Assembly (NCBI RefSeq): GCF_002575655.3
Contig: NC_053039.3
Span: 375,015,633-375,079,632 of the forward strand
Origin: Aegilops tauschii subsp. strangulata
Taxonomy: Eukaryota > Streptophyta > Magnoliopsida > Poales > Poaceae
Length of the DNA: 64,000 bases
Direction: 5' to 3'
In this document: piece by piece, positions 47,133 to 59,593 of the stretch
Position numbering within the stretch: position 1 is the stretch's first letter
Layout of the letters: every line of letters starts with the position of its first letter
Translations under genes and position numbers: made by a program
Notes under the pieces: generated by a model
What the model was told of the DNA's origin: nothing
Seen by the model: the letters and a program-made list of their open reading frames with translations, nothing else
Database searches by the model: none

Positions 47133-47163
47133 AGCCCGTAGCAAAGCACGGGCGTTCTACTAG
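47133..47163 (+). mobile_element. Probable Helitron 3' terminus
   Basis: GCCCGTAGCAAAGCACGGGC forms a short hairpin and is followed 6 bp later by TCTACTAG|T, matching the hairpin plus CTRR-T rule for Helitron 3' ends and the CCCGT...ACGGG type common in grasses. The 5' end was not found, so element size is unknown. It could include upstream sequence such as the gene-like fragment at 46567. Confidence 0.6.
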
Positions 47164-47909
47164 TAAATATGATTCTGAAGTCGCTAGGTGGGCCTCCACC
47201 TGGGCCTGGTCGTTCGTTACCCTCAGGTCTCAGCCCAGCCCAAGAGGAGGCAAGATGCGTCCGTGTCACTCGGCACAGCCCAAGACGAGGCAAAAAGATG
47301 TTCGCCTCTCCAAGGGATCGAACTCCCAACGTGTGCCAGCCAGTTAAATAATACCAACCACTCAAAAAAAAGTTAAATAATACCATATCGTTCCCTTACA
47401 GCTTGTTTCACCAATTTATATACCTCCTTCATCTCAAATCAGCAAGCCACCTCAAAGATCAATCAATAATAAGAAGGACAAAGAGTGTGTTTCCTTTGCT
47501 CACAGATAATAATTGGACAAGGCTACACAGCTAGCACGCTTGCCTCGGAGAGGAAAAATAAGAGATTGGATCAGGATGAGAAAAGCTCTCAGAGACTGGA
47601 TCAGATGAGCTGCTCCAATAAGAGATTGGATCAGATGAGAAAAGAAAAGCATCGGAGGAAAATAAGACCGCACTCGCGCGTCGAGTTAGCCTCGGATGCA
47701 ACTTCATGCATTATTTTTCTGCATGTGTAAGAAAAGGAGCTCGACAACCAAAATTGGGTGAATGGACTTAAAAGCTAGCACATGTTAAAGATTTTAAAAC
47801 TCAGGTTGGTTTCCTGATCATTTGAACTGCTGTTTAAATACTAAATTGACTCTCGTGGCTTATAATAATCCGAGTTTAATATGGCGTCAAAATCCTTTTA
47901 TGTTAAGCT

Positions 47910-48001
47910 GGACATATGATGGGAATTCACAACGGATAATGATTTCTGCAAGTGTGGACATATGATGGGAATTCACAACGGATAATGATTTCTGCAAGTG
48001 T
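47910..48001. repeat. Perfect 46 bp tandem duplication
   Basis: The unit starting GGACATATGATGGGAATTCA occupies 47910-47955 and is repeated without a change at 47956-48001. Perfect identity implies a very recent duplication or an assembly artefact. Confidence 0.92.
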
Positions 48002-48868
48002 AAGAGAATATCTCGGCCACGTCACAAGAAAAACAATTTGAAAGAGAGAATTGTAGTGAACCTTACAATCATGATATGAACCTGCTTCATTTAGTTTGAA
48101 ACTTTGAACTCATGCTTATATATCTCAATATTGATAACAAAAAAAAGTATGTACCTAAGATGGTGATCTCAAAGACCATTTTTTCCATGCTTTTATATTG
48201 TGTTGAAATGATTTCGGTTCCCATGGCAACGCATGGGCCTGTTTGCTATGATAATACCCAAAGTATGACCCCACAAAGACACATAGATACCTAGAATAAA
48301 AGGATGGACACAAGGAAAAACAGGAAGAACTGCAAGAAGAAGAAAAATTCAGGTAAGATGCAAATAACAGTAGAAAAGTATAGCACTGCTAATTAACTCA
48401 TAAGAAGATGCATGAGTAAATACTGACCATTCATTGGTTCCCATTCAAAATAATTAACTGATTTAGTGTCACTCGCCAAAGAAACATAGAATCTCTACTG
48501 TTAAGTGTTAACATCCAACGATCTGCAATGAATAAATGCCGAGAGTAACAAAATTGTATCAGAAAATAACTGCATTTTTTAATTCTTAAAGTCTATAATG
48601 CCGATAGTACAGGACGCATTGCTCCTGTGCCTCCCCGTACACCACCGCGCGGCGGCCGCGAGCTTCTAATCCAAGCCGGCGGAGGGCATCTTCATCTGCA
48701 CCGACACATGGGGGCGGCGGTGTGAGCCCATGGCGGGGAGAGGAGGAGGCGGCCCTGGCCATGGCTGCGTGCGGGCCTGCGGGGTGGGGATGAGAGTGGC
48801 TGAGTGGTTGTGAAGTGGGATGCGGTGGGGAAAGTTCCAGACTATATTTTTTTCAGATAGTTTTTTTT

Positions 48869-48937
48869 AGATTCCCTGATAGCTTTTTTTAGGTGAAGAT
48901 TCCCTGATAGGTTTTTTTTAGGTGAAGATTCCCTGAT
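48869..48937. repeat. Three-copy 28-29 bp tandem repeat
   Basis: AGATTCCCTGAT recurs at 48869, 48897 and 48926 with T-rich spacers (TTTTTTTAGGTGA). Confidence 0.85.
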
Positions 48938-49260
48938 GATAGGTGTGGAGAGGTGATCCCACATAGGCCCAAGAGGAGTTGCTCTAAAAATGTAGGCCCA
49001 GCAGGGTGCCCAGCATGTTCTATATGACTGTATTTTTTTTAGCGCTGATTCCAGCTAGGTGTTGGAAACTCGCAGTTCCAATCCCCTCGAGTTAGGGTTT
49101 CCTGTCCTCCAGGCGACGGCGGTCGCTTTGGAGATCCACGATCCCCTGCCCTCCCCGCCAATCTTTCCTCGTCGGAGCTCGTCTCTAGTGACGGCGATCT
49201 AGGAAGACGCTAGGGAACCACCGCTCGCGGAACAACAGTTTTCTTCGGGCGAGAGTTACG

Positions 49261-50443
49261 ATGGATGAACCATCTTCAAGCTCGGGCATGACCGTGAGCG
49301 ATGTGGAGGCGATGATGAAAGAGCTGGAGCTTAAGGAAGATGACCTAGAGGACGTGGTGATCGAGGCCGACGAACTTCCGCTGGAGGCATCCAGATGGAT
49401 GGCGCTAGCTCGTGTTCACACGGACAAAACCTACAGTCAATACTGGTTTTTTCGCAATATGCGAGTGGCTTAGGATTTTGCCCAGGAGGTGAAGATCCCC
49501 CCTCGAGGAGAACCTCTACACTTTGCAGTTTTCCTGCCTGGGCGATTGGGAACGTGTGATGGAGGAGGGGCCCTGGACCTTCAAGGGGAAGACGGTGGTC
49601 ATATCACCATATGATGGCTTCACAAAACCATCCGCGGTTGAGCTAAACAAGGTGGAGATCTGGATTCAAATCCACGACCTACCTGATGGGTACTTCTGTA
49701 AGATCAAGTCTTTGACGGCCACGGTTGGTGAGTTCATCTTCACCGAGCCCAAGTCCCAGGATTTCGAGGGCAACTTCTATAGGGTTCGGATAAGAATTGA
49801 TGTCAGAAAGCCTCTAAAGAATGCTATGTCGCTTCTCATAAAGAAGAACAAGGAGGTCATCAGAGAAATTTTCAGGGTCAAGTACGAAAGATTGCCAGAT
49901 TGGTGTGCGGTTTGTGGTCACCTCAGCCACAAGTACAAGGAGTGTGGAGATGGAATCCATCTCCCAGCAGCACTGGTTTTTAAAGACCTCCAAGCAGTAT
50001 GGTACAGAGGACCAGGGCACGGCCAAGGAGCAGGACGGGGCCCTGGAGGAGGACGCGGCAGGGGTCGCGCAGGTTTTGGTAGAGGCCAAGGCAGGGGCAG
50101 CTCTCAAACTGGTCAGTTCTATGAAGAAGATCCCAGTGGCGAGAGGACCGATACAGAGATAGAGGATGTTGACAAGAACAGGAAGAGGGGTGCCCCAAAT
50201 CAAACGCCGCTATTGCTAGCTCCTGGCCAACCGTCTGATGGGAGCAATGCGCCGGCCCTCCCACCTGAGACTGATGGGAAGCTGAAGCTAGCCTTAACAT
50301 CCTCAACTGTGCCACAGAGCCCATCTGCGAAGCAAGAACCAAAGAGAACCAAGACTACTATGACTGAAAAAGGCAAGGACAAGAACACCACTTCTGATGC
50401 GCGTTTGGCGGGCCCCCAAGTGGGGTCGCGCCACGCGCAATGA
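49261..50443 (+). pseudogene. LINE ORF1 (DUF4283 / CCHC RNA-binding protein)
   Basis: ATG at 49261 opens MDEPSSSSGMTVSDVEAMMK. TAG at 49471-49473 and a frame change near 49500 break the N-terminal part. From about 49520 the frame is open to 50443 and has FSCLGDWERVMEEGPWTF, a CCHC box CAVCGHLSHKYKEC near 49903-49944, a Gly/Arg-rich segment and a basic tail. ORF1 proteins coat LINE RNA. Its stop overlaps the ORF2 start by four bases (ATGA). Confidence 0.85.
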
Positions 50444-51609
50444 GTCTGTTATGCTGGAACTGTCGCGGTGTTGGCAATCCCGCGACAGTTCGAGAGCTTC
50501 GTGATATCACGAGGCAACTTGCCCCTTCTATATTATGTATCGTAGAAACTCAAATAGAGGGCTCTAGAGTTGAAAGTTTGGTAGACACTTTAGGTTTCAA
50601 TAAAAGTTTTGCAGTCAGCAGTAATGGTAGAAGTGTCGGTCTTGGAATATTTTGGAGTGATAAAATAAAGCTTGAAGTTGTTGGTTATTCGGAATATCAC
50701 ATTGATGTGACAGTTGATGCTCTCATGGATACAAAAACTAGGGTGACCTTCGTCTACGGGGAAGCCCAAGTTAACCAGCGATACAAAACATGGGATAAGC
50801 TACGAGGAATAGTTGGATCAAGCACGATGCCTTGGGTAGTTATGGGAGACTTTAATGAGGTAATACAAGCTCATGAACATGACGGAGTGGGAGAAATGAG
50901 TCAAGCTCAGATGGACGCTTTTCGTGATGCGCTGGACACTTGCGGATTATCTGATATTGGTTATACTGGGAATAGGTGGACATGGGAGAAGAAAGTCAGT
51001 GGAGGAACATATACGCGGGTTAGGCTTAATAGAGCTGTGGCCAACTGGACCTGGTCTTTAGCTTTCCCCACAGCGACCTTGATGCATAAATCAGCGGCGA
51101 CCAGTGATCACGGGCCAATCTTCTTAAAGCATGCGGACGTGCATGCATGCACAAGGGTGCGGCGGCAGTTTCGATGCGAGCAATGCAGGGAACGGGGTCC
51201 GACGTTGAAGGCAGTAGTGGAGACAACATGGTCAGGGGATGCTGGCGACTCGGTAGGAGCACTGAAAACAAAATTGTCGGCGCTGTCGGGGGATCTAGCC
51301 AGATGGGATCGAGATCACTTTGGTAACATGTGACGAGAAATAGCTCAGTTAAAAAAGACCTGGAGGAGATTAGGGCTTCACAAATCAGGTCAACACCATG
51401 TCGGGTGGAGATCAAGATTGTTGATAGGCTTACAAAATTATACTACAGAGGATAAATTCTTTGGAGACAGCGGGCCCGTCTTGAGTGGCTAATGCATGGC
51501 GATAAAAACACTTTTTTCACCTAAGGGCGAGCCGACGCCGTAGGAAAAACCAGATTAAAGCATTACAACGTCCTGATGGTCACCAAGATCTCGGGCAGCC
51601 CAGTGACCT
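50440..51609 (+). pseudogene. LINE ORF2, endonuclease part only
   Basis: The start ATG at 50440 sits in ATGA shared with the ORF1 stop. The APE endonuclease motifs are present: LLCWNCRGVGNP, IVETQIEG, VVMGDFNEV, YTGNRWTWE and SDHGPIF. A TGA at 51331-51333 ends the frame, after which homologous sequence continues with frame changes to about 51609. The reverse transcriptase is absent because the SIRE-like LTR begins there. The enzyme would nick target DNA for reverse transcription; this copy is dead. Confidence 0.87.
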
Positions 51610-51684
51610 GCTAAAAGGATCGAGAAGAGGGGTCTAGAGGGGGGGTGATTAGACGCCTCACAAGTGAAAGTGGTAATTTCAGTG

Positions 51685-53427
51685 TGTTGGGGAACGCAGT
51701 AATTTCAAAAAAAATCCTATGCACACGCAAGATCTATCTAGATGATGCATAGCAACGAGAGGGGAGAGTGTTGTCTACGTACCCTCATAGACCGAAAGCG
51801 GAAGCGTTTAGTAACACGGTTGATGTAATCGAACGTCTTGGCGATCCAACCGATCCAAGTACCGAACGCACGACACCTCCGCGATCTGCACACGTTCAGC
51901 TCGGTGACATCCCTCGAAATCTTGATTCAGTTAAGGCCGAGGGAGAGTTCCGGCAGCACGACGGCGTGGTGACGGTGATGATGAAATTACCGGCGCAGGG
52001 CTTCGCCTAAGCACTACGACGATATGACCGAGGTGTGTAACTATGGAGGGGGCACCGCACACGGCTAAGACATTATCTTATGTGCTCTTGGGGTGCCCCC
52101 TGGCCACGTATATAAAGGAGGGGAGGGAAGAGGTGGTCGGCCCAAGGGGGGTGCGCCAGGTGTGGGGAATCCTACTAGGACTCCCTAGTCCAAGTAGGAT
52201 TCCCCTCCTCTTTCCTATTCGGAGTAGGAGAGAAGGAAAGAGAGGGAGAGGGAGAAGGAAAGGGGGGCTGTGCCCCCACCCCTTGTCCAATTCGGTTTGG
52301 GCAAGGGGGAGGCGCGTGCCACCTCTTGATCCTTCTCCCCTCTCTTCACTAAAGCCCAATAAGGCCCATTACTTCTCCCGGCGAATTCCCGTAACTCTCC
52401 GGTACTCCAAAAAATACCCGAATCACTCGGAACCTTTCCGATGTCCGAATATAGCCTTCCAATATATCGATCTTTTCGTCTCGACCATTTCGAGACTCCT
52501 CGTCATGTTCGTGATGTCATCCGGGACTTCGAACAACCTTCATTACATCAAATCACATAACTCATAATACAAATCGTCATTGAACGTTAAGCGTGCAGAC
52601 CCTACGGGTTCGAGAACTATGTAGACATGACCGAGACACATCTCCGGTCAATAACCAATAGCGGAACCTGGATGCTCATATTGGCTCCTACATATTCTAC
52701 GAAGATCTTTATCGGTCAAACCGCATAACAACATACGTTGTTCCCTTTGTCATCGGTATGTTACTTGCCCGAGATTCGATCGTCGGTATCACCATACCTA
52801 GTTCAATCTCATTACCGACACGTCTCTTTACTCGTTCCGTAATGCACCATCCCGCAACTAACTCATTATTCACATTGCTTGCAAGTCTTATAGTGATGTG
52901 CATTACCGAGATGGCCCAGAGATACCTCTCTGATACACGGAGTGACAAATCCTAATCTCGATCTATGCCAACCCAACAAACACCTTCGGAGACACCTGTA
53001 GAGCATCTTTATAATCACCCAGTTACGTTGTGACATTTGATAGCACACAAGGTGTTCCTCCGGTATTCGGGAGTTGCATAATCTCATAGTCAGAGGAACA
53101 TGTATAAGTCATGAAGAAAGCAATAGCAATAAAACTCAACGATCATAATGCTAAGCTAACGGATGGGTCTTATCCATCACATCATTCTCTAATGATGTGA
53201 TCCCGTTCATCAAATGACAACATGTCTATGGTCAGGAAACATAACCATGTTTGATTAACGAGCTAGTCAAGTAGAGGCATACTAGGGGCACTCTGTTTTG
53301 TCTATGTATTCACACATGTACTAAGTTTCCGGTTAATACAATTCTAGCATGAATAATAAATATTTATCATGATATAAGGAAATACAAATAACAACTTTAT
53401 TATTGCCTCTAGGGCATATTTCCTTCA
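51685..53427 (-). repeat. 3' LTR of the minus-strand Angela-like element
   Basis: The 1743 bp LTR reads TGTTGGGGAACGCAG...TTTCCTTCA on the plus strand, with the TATA box (TATATAAA in plus orientation) at 52109-52116. It is followed by GTCTCCCACTTGC, the inverted polypurine tract. Confidence 0.92.
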
Positions 53428-53457
53428 GTCTCCCACTTGCACTAGAGTCAATAATCT

Positions 53458-53586
53458 AGTTCACATCGCCATGTGATTTAACACCAATAGTTCACATCAC
53501 CATGTGATTAGTTCACATCGCCATGTGACTAATACCCAGAGGGTTTTACTAGAGTCGATAATCTAGTTCGCATCGCTATGTGATTA
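53458..53586. repeat. Minisatellite near the 3' end of the Copia internal region
   Basis: Four imperfect copies of AGTTCACATCGCCATGTGATT lie between the polypurine tract and the RT/RNase H remnant. The first Angela-like copy has no such array, so it expanded or was gained in this lineage. Confidence 0.8.
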
Positions 53587-53639
53587 ACACCCAAAGAGTA
53601 CTAACGTGTGATCTTGTTTTGCTTGTGAGCGAAGTTTAG

Positions 53640-56600
53640 TCAATGGGTCTGTCACATTCAGATCTATATGTATTTTGCAAATTTCTATGTCTACAATGCT
53701 CTGCACGGAGCTACTCTAGCTAAATGCTCCCACTTTCAATATGTATCCGGATCGAGACTCAGAGTCATCCAGATCGGTGTCAAACCTTGCATCGACGTAA
53801 CTCTTTACGACGAACTCTTTATCACCTCCATAACCGAGAAATATTTCCTTAGTCCTCTAAGGATAATTTTTTACCAATGTCCAGTGATCTACTCCTAGAT
53901 CACTATTGTACTCCCTTGCCGAACTCAGGGCAGGGTATACAATAGGTCTGGTACACAACATGGCATACTTTGTAGAACCTATGGCTAAGGCATAGGGAAT
54001 GACTTTCATTCTCTCTCTATCTTCTGTCGTGGTCGGGCTTTGAGTCTTACTCAACTTCACACCTTGCAACACAGGCAAGAACTCCTTCTTTGACTGTTCC
54101 ATTTTGAACTACTTCAAAAACTTGTCAAGGTATGTACTCATTGAAAAAACTTATCAAGCGTCTTGATCTATCTCTATAGATCTTGATGCTCAATATGTAA
54201 GCAGCTTCACCGAGATCTTTCTTTGAAAAACTCCTTTCAAACACTCCTTTATGCTTTCCAGAAAAATTCTACATCATTTCCGATCAACAATATGTCATAC
54301 ACATATACTTATCAGAAAAGTTGTAGCGCTCCCACTCACTTTCTTGTAAATACAGGCTTCACCGCAAGTCTGTATGAAACTATATGTTTTGATCAACTCA
54401 TCAAAGCGTATATTCCAACTCCGAGATGCTTGCACCAGTCCATAGATGGATCGCTGGAGCTTGCACATTTTGTTAGCACCTTTAGGATTGACAAAACCTT
54501 TTTGGTTGCATCATATACAACTCTTCTTTAAGAAATCCATTAAGGAATGTAGTTTTGACATCCATTTGCCAGATTTCATAAAATGTGGCAATTGCTAACA
54601 TGATTCAGACAGACTTAAGCATCGCTACGAGTGAGAAAATCTCATCGTAGTCAACACCTTGACCTTGTCAAAAACCTTTTTCGACAAGTCTAGCTTTGTA
54701 GATAGTAACACTACTATCAGCGTCCGTCTTCCTCTTGAAGATCCATTTATTTTCTATTGCTTGCCGATCATCGGGCAAGTCAACCAAAGTCCATACTTTG
54801 TTCTCATACATGGATCCCATCTCAAATTTCATGGCCTCAAGCCATTTTGCGGAATCCGGGCTCATCATCGCTTCCTCATAGTTCGTAGGTTTGTCATGGT
54901 CTAGTAACATGATTTCCAGAACAGGATTACTGTACCACTTTGGTGCGGAACGTATTGTGGTTGACCTACGAGGTTCGGTAGTGACTTGAACTGAAGTTTC
55001 ATGATCATCATCATTAACTTCCTCACTAATCGGTGTAGGCATCATTGGAACTGATTTCTGTGATGAACTACTTTCCAATTCGGGAGAAGGTACAATTACC
55101 TTATCAAGTTCTACTTTCCTCCCACTCACTTCTTTCGAGAGAAACTCCTTCTCTAGAAAGGATCCATTCTTAGCAACGAATATCTTGCCTTCGGATCTGT
55201 GATAGAAGGTGTACCCAACAGTACCTTTTGGGTATCCTATGAAGACGCACTTCTCCGATTTGGGTTTGAGCTTATCAGGATGAAACTTTTTCACATAAGC
55301 ATCGCAACCCCAAACTTTAAGAAACGACAGCTTAGGTTTCTTGCTAAACCACAGTTCATACGGTGTCGTCTCAACGAATTTAGATGGTGCCCTTTTTAAC
55401 GTGAATGCAACTATCTCTAATGCATAATCCCAAAACGGTAGTGGTAAATCGGTAAGAGACATCATAGATCGCACCATATCTAATAAAGTACGGTTATGAC
55501 GTTCGGACACACCATCACGCAGTGGTGTTCCAGGTGGTGTGAGTTGCGAAACTATTCCACGTTGTTTCAAATGAAGACCAAAATCGTAACTCAAATATTT
55601 GTCTCTGCGATCAGATCGTAGAAACTTTTTCTTGTTACGATGATTTTCCACTTCACTCTGAAATTCTTTGAACTTTTCAAATGTTTCAGACTTATGTTTC
55701 ATCAAGTAGATAAATCATTTGTGAAGGTCAGAAAATAATGATACCCGCCGCGAGCCTCAACACTCATCGGACCGCATACATCAGTATGTATTATTTCCAA
55801 TAAGTCAGTTGCTGGCTCCATTGTTCCGGAGAACGGAGTCTTAGTCATCTTGCCCATGAGGCATGGTTCGCAAGCATCAAGTGATTCATAATCAAGTAAT
55901 TCCAAAATCCCATCGGCATGGAGTTTCTTCATGCGCTTTACACCAATATGAACTAAACGGCAGTGCCACAAATAAGTTGCACTATCATTATTAACTTTGA
56001 ATCTTTTGGCTTCAATATTATGAATATGTGTATCATTACGATCGAGATTCAATAAACCATTTATATTGAGTGTATGACCATAGAAGGTTTTATTCATTTA
56101 AATAGAACAACAATTATTCTTTGACTTAAATGAATAACCGTATTGCAATAAACATGATCCATTCATGCTCAATGCAAACACCAAATAACATTTATTTTAG
56201 GTTCAACACTAATCCCGAAGGTAAAGGGAGTGTGCGATGGTGATCTTATCAACCTTGGAATCACTTCCAACACACATCATCACCTCGCCCTTAACTAGTC
56301 TTTGTTTATTTTGCAACTCCCGTTTCGAGTTACTACTCTTAGCAACTGAACTAGTATCAAATACCGAGGGGTTGCTATAAACACTAGTAAAGTACACATC
56401 AATAACATGTATATCAAATATACATTTGTTCACTTTGCCATCCTTCTTATCCGCCAAATATCTAGGGCAGTTCCACTCCCAGTGACCATTTCCTTTGCAG
56501 TAGAAGCACTCAGTTTCAGGCTTGGGTCTAGCTTTGGGCTTCTTCACGGGAGTGACAACTTGTTTGTCATTCTTCTTGAAGTTCCCTTTCTATCCCTTTG

Positions 56601-57210
56601 CCATTTTCTTGAAACTAGTGGTCTTTTTAACCATCAACACTTGATGCTTTTGTTGATTTGTACCTTCGCCGATTTTAGCATCACGAAGAGCTCGGGAATC
56701 GTTTTCGTCATCCCTTGCATATTATAGTTCATCACGAAGTTCCAATAACTTGGTGATAGCGACTAGAGAACTTTGTCAATCACTATTTTATCTGAAAGAT
56801 TAACTCCCACTTGATTCAAGAAATTGTAGTACTCAGACAATCTGAGCACATGCTCAGTGGTTGAGCTATTCTCCTTCATCTTGTAGGCAAAGTACCTGTC
56901 AGAGGTCTCATACCTCTCGAATCGGGCATGAGTCTGAAATACTAATTTCAGCTCTTGGAACATCTCATATGCTCCATGGCGTTCAAAATGTTTTTGAAGT
57001 CCCGGTTCTAAGCCGTAAAGCATGATGCACTAAACTATCAAGTAGTTATCATACTGAGCTTGCCAAACGTTCATAACGTCTGCATTTGCTCCTGCAATAG
57101 GTCCACCACCTAGCGGTGCATCAAGGACATAATTCTTCTATGCAGCAATGAGGATAATCCTCAGATCACAGACCTAGTCCGCATCATTGCTACTATCATC
57201 TTTCAACTTA
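53640..57210 (-). pseudogene. gag-pol: Copia gag-pol of the minus-strand element, decayed
   Basis: Gag pieces lie at 57210-56209, with an intact knuckle CFYCKGNGHWEWNC near 56500. The protease motif is VFDTSS where DTG is expected. Integrase is split at 56097-55702 and 55705-54668; its catalytic Glu region reads RSDRRDKYLS, so Glu has become Lys. The reverse transcriptase motif near 54285 reads YVYD instead of YVDD. The RT/RNase H part is deleted or scrambled between 54660 and 53640, and the C-terminal RNase H is largely gone. Several catalytic residues are lost independently, so this copy is older or longer inactive than the first. Confidence 0.88.
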
Positions 57211-58492
57211 GTTTTTCTCTAGGAACATATCAAAAATAAACGGGGAGCTACATCGCGAGCTATTGATCTACAACATAGTTATGCAAATACTATCAGGACT
57301 AAGTTCATGATAAATTAAAGTTCAATTAATCATATTACTTAAGAACTCCCACTTAGATAGACATCCCTCTAATCATCTAAGTGATCACGTGATCCATATC
57401 AACTAAACCATGTCCAATCATCACGTGAGATGGAGTAGTTTTCAATGGTGAACATCACTATGTTGATCATATCTACTATATGATTCACGCTCGACCTTTC
57501 GGTCTCAGTATTCCGAGGCCATATCTGCATATGTTAGGCTCGTCAAGTTTAACCCGAGTATTCTACGTGTGCAAAACTGGCTTACACCCGTTGTATGTGA
57601 ACGTAGAGCTTATCACACCCAATCATCACGTGGTGTCTCAGCACAAAGAACTGTCGCAACGGTGCATACTCAGGGAGAACACTTATACCTTGAAATTTTA
57701 GTAAGGGATCATCTTATAAAGCTACCGCCGAACTAAGCAAAATAAGATATATAAAAGATAAACATCACATGCAATCAAAATATGTGACATGATATGGCCA
57801 TCATCATCTTGTGCCTTTGATCTCCATCTCCAAAGTACCGTCATGATCTCCATCGTCACCGGCATGACACCATGATCTCCATCATCTTGATCTCTATCAA
57901 CGTGTCGTTACATGGTTGTCTCGCCAACTATTGCTTTTGCAACTATTGCTATCGCATAGCGATAAAGTAAAGCAATTATATGGCGCTTGCATCTTATGCA
58001 ATAAAGAGACAACCATAAGGCTCCTGCCAGTTGCTGATAACTTTAACAAAACATGATCATCTCATACAACAATTTATATATCATCACGTCTTGACCATAT
58101 CACATCACAGCAAGCCCTGCAAAAACAAGTTAGACGTCCTCTACTTTGTTGTTGCAAGTTTTACGTGGCTGCTACGGGCTTAGCAAGAACCGTTCTTACC
58201 TACGCATCAAAAACCACAATGATTTTTCATCAAGTATGCTATTTTAACCTTCAACAAGGACCGGGCGTAGTCACACTTGATTCAACTAAAGTTGGAGAAA
58301 CAGACACCCACTAGCCACCTGTGTGCGAAGCACGTCGGTAGAACCAGTCTTGCGTAAGCGTACGCGTAATGTCGGTCTGAGCCGCTTCATCCAACAATAC
58401 CGTCGAATCAAAGTATGACATGCTGGTAAGCAGTATGACTATCATCGCCCACAACTCTTTGTGTTATACTCGTGCATATATCATCTACGCAT
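57211..58492 (-). other. Untranslated leader of the minus-strand Copia element
   Basis: The leader matches 1-1174 and 12341-13548 in inverted orientation. No coding signal; the frame at 57480-57701 is also present in the other copies and is not conserved as protein. Confidence 0.8.
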
Positions 58493-58493
58493 A

Positions 58494-58511
58494 GACCTGG
58501 CTCGGATGCCA
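58494..58511 (-). promoter_or_regulatory. Primer-binding site of the minus-strand Copia element
   Basis: On the minus strand TGGCATCCGAGCCAGGTC lies one base inside the 5' LTR, as at 12322 of the second copy. Confidence 0.8.
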
Positions 58512-59588
58512 CTGTTGGGGAACGCAGTAATTTTCAAAAAAATTCCTACGCACACGCAAGATCCATCTAGGTGATGCATAGCAACGAGAGGGGAGAGTGT
58601 TGTCTACGTACCCTCGTAGACCGAAAGCGGAAGCGTTTAGTAACGCAGTTGATGTAGTCGAACGTCTTCGCGATCCAACCGATCCAAGTACTGAACGCAC
58701 GGCAGCTCCACGATCTGCACACGTTCAGCTCGGTGACGTCCATCGAACTCTTGATCCAGTTGAGGCCGAGGGAGAGTTCCGCCAGCACGCCGGCGTGGTG
58801 ACGGTGATGATGAAATTACCGGCGCAGGGCTTCGCCTAAGCACTACGACGATATGACCGAGGTGTGTAACTGTGGAGGGGGCACCGCACACGGCTAAGAC
58901 GTTATCTTGTGTGCTCTTGGGGTGCCCCCTGGCCACGTATATAAAGGAGGGGAGGGAAGAGGTGGCCGACCCAAGGGGGGTGCGCCAGGTGTGGGGAATC
59001 CTACTAGGACTCTCTAGTCCACGTAGGATTCCCCTCCTCTTTCCTATTCGGAGTAGGAGAGAAGGAAAGAGAGGGAGAGGGAGAAGGAAAGGGGGGCCGC
59101 CCCCCCCCCCCCTTGTCCAATTCGGTTTGGGCAGGGGGAGGCACGTGCCACCTCTTGGCCCTTCTCCCCTCTCTCCATTAAAGCCCAATAAGGCCCATTA
59201 CTTCTCCCGGCGAATTCCCGTAACTCCCCGGTACTCCAAAAAATACCCGAATCACTCGGAACCTTTCCGATGTCCGAATATAGCCTTCCAATATATCGAT
59301 CTTTACGTCTCGACCATTTCGAGACTCCTCGTCATGTCCGTGATCTCATCCGGGACTCCGAACAACCTTCGGTATATCAAATCACATAACTCATAATACA
59401 AATCGTCATCGAACGTTAAGCGTGCGGACCCTACGGGTTCGAGAACTATGTAGACATGACTGAGACACATCTCCGGTCAATAACCAATAGCGGAACCTGG
59501 ATGCTCATATTGGCTCCTACATATTCTACGAAGATCTTTATCGGTCAAACCGCATAACAACGTACGTTGTTCCCTTTGTCATCGGTAT

Positions 59589-59593
59589 GTTAC
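59589..59593. repeat. Target-site duplication of the solo LTR, left copy
   Basis: GTTAC is repeated at 61309-61313 immediately after the solo LTR. Confidence 0.9.

Larger units (their letters stand above)
47164..49049. other. Sequence without recognised genes
   Basis: AAGAGATTGGATCAGATGAG-like phrases repeat at 47559-47640. A GC-rich patch lies at 48625-48830. No domain is recognised. The tandem duplications at 47910 and 48869 are listed separately. Confidence 0.35.
49050..51609 (+). mobile_element. L1-type LINE, 3' truncated
   Basis: A GC-rich 5' leader, ORF1 with a DUF4283-type domain and CCHC knuckle, and ORF2 with an APE-type endonuclease identify a plant L1-type LINE. Sequence is lost where the SIRE-like LTR begins at about 51610, before the reverse transcriptase. 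The 5' boundary is approximate; no duplication could be identified because the 3' end is missing. Confidence 0.85.

Noticed and set aside
47280..47345. tRNA-derived SINE or tRNA gene (GGGATCGAACTCCCAACG resembles an inverted B box)
   Set aside because: No matching A box at the right distance, no cloverleaf and no poly-A or duplication was found.
48205..48260. Second Helitron end (hairpin-like CCCATGGCAACGCATGGGC)
   Set aside because: No CTRR-T follows the hairpin on either strand at the required distance.
58872..59396. 174-codon frame in the Copia LTR (also at 52043-52567 and antisense 58637-59188)
   Set aside because: It lies in LTR sequence and recurs only because the LTR recurs; no domain, and frames differ between copies.
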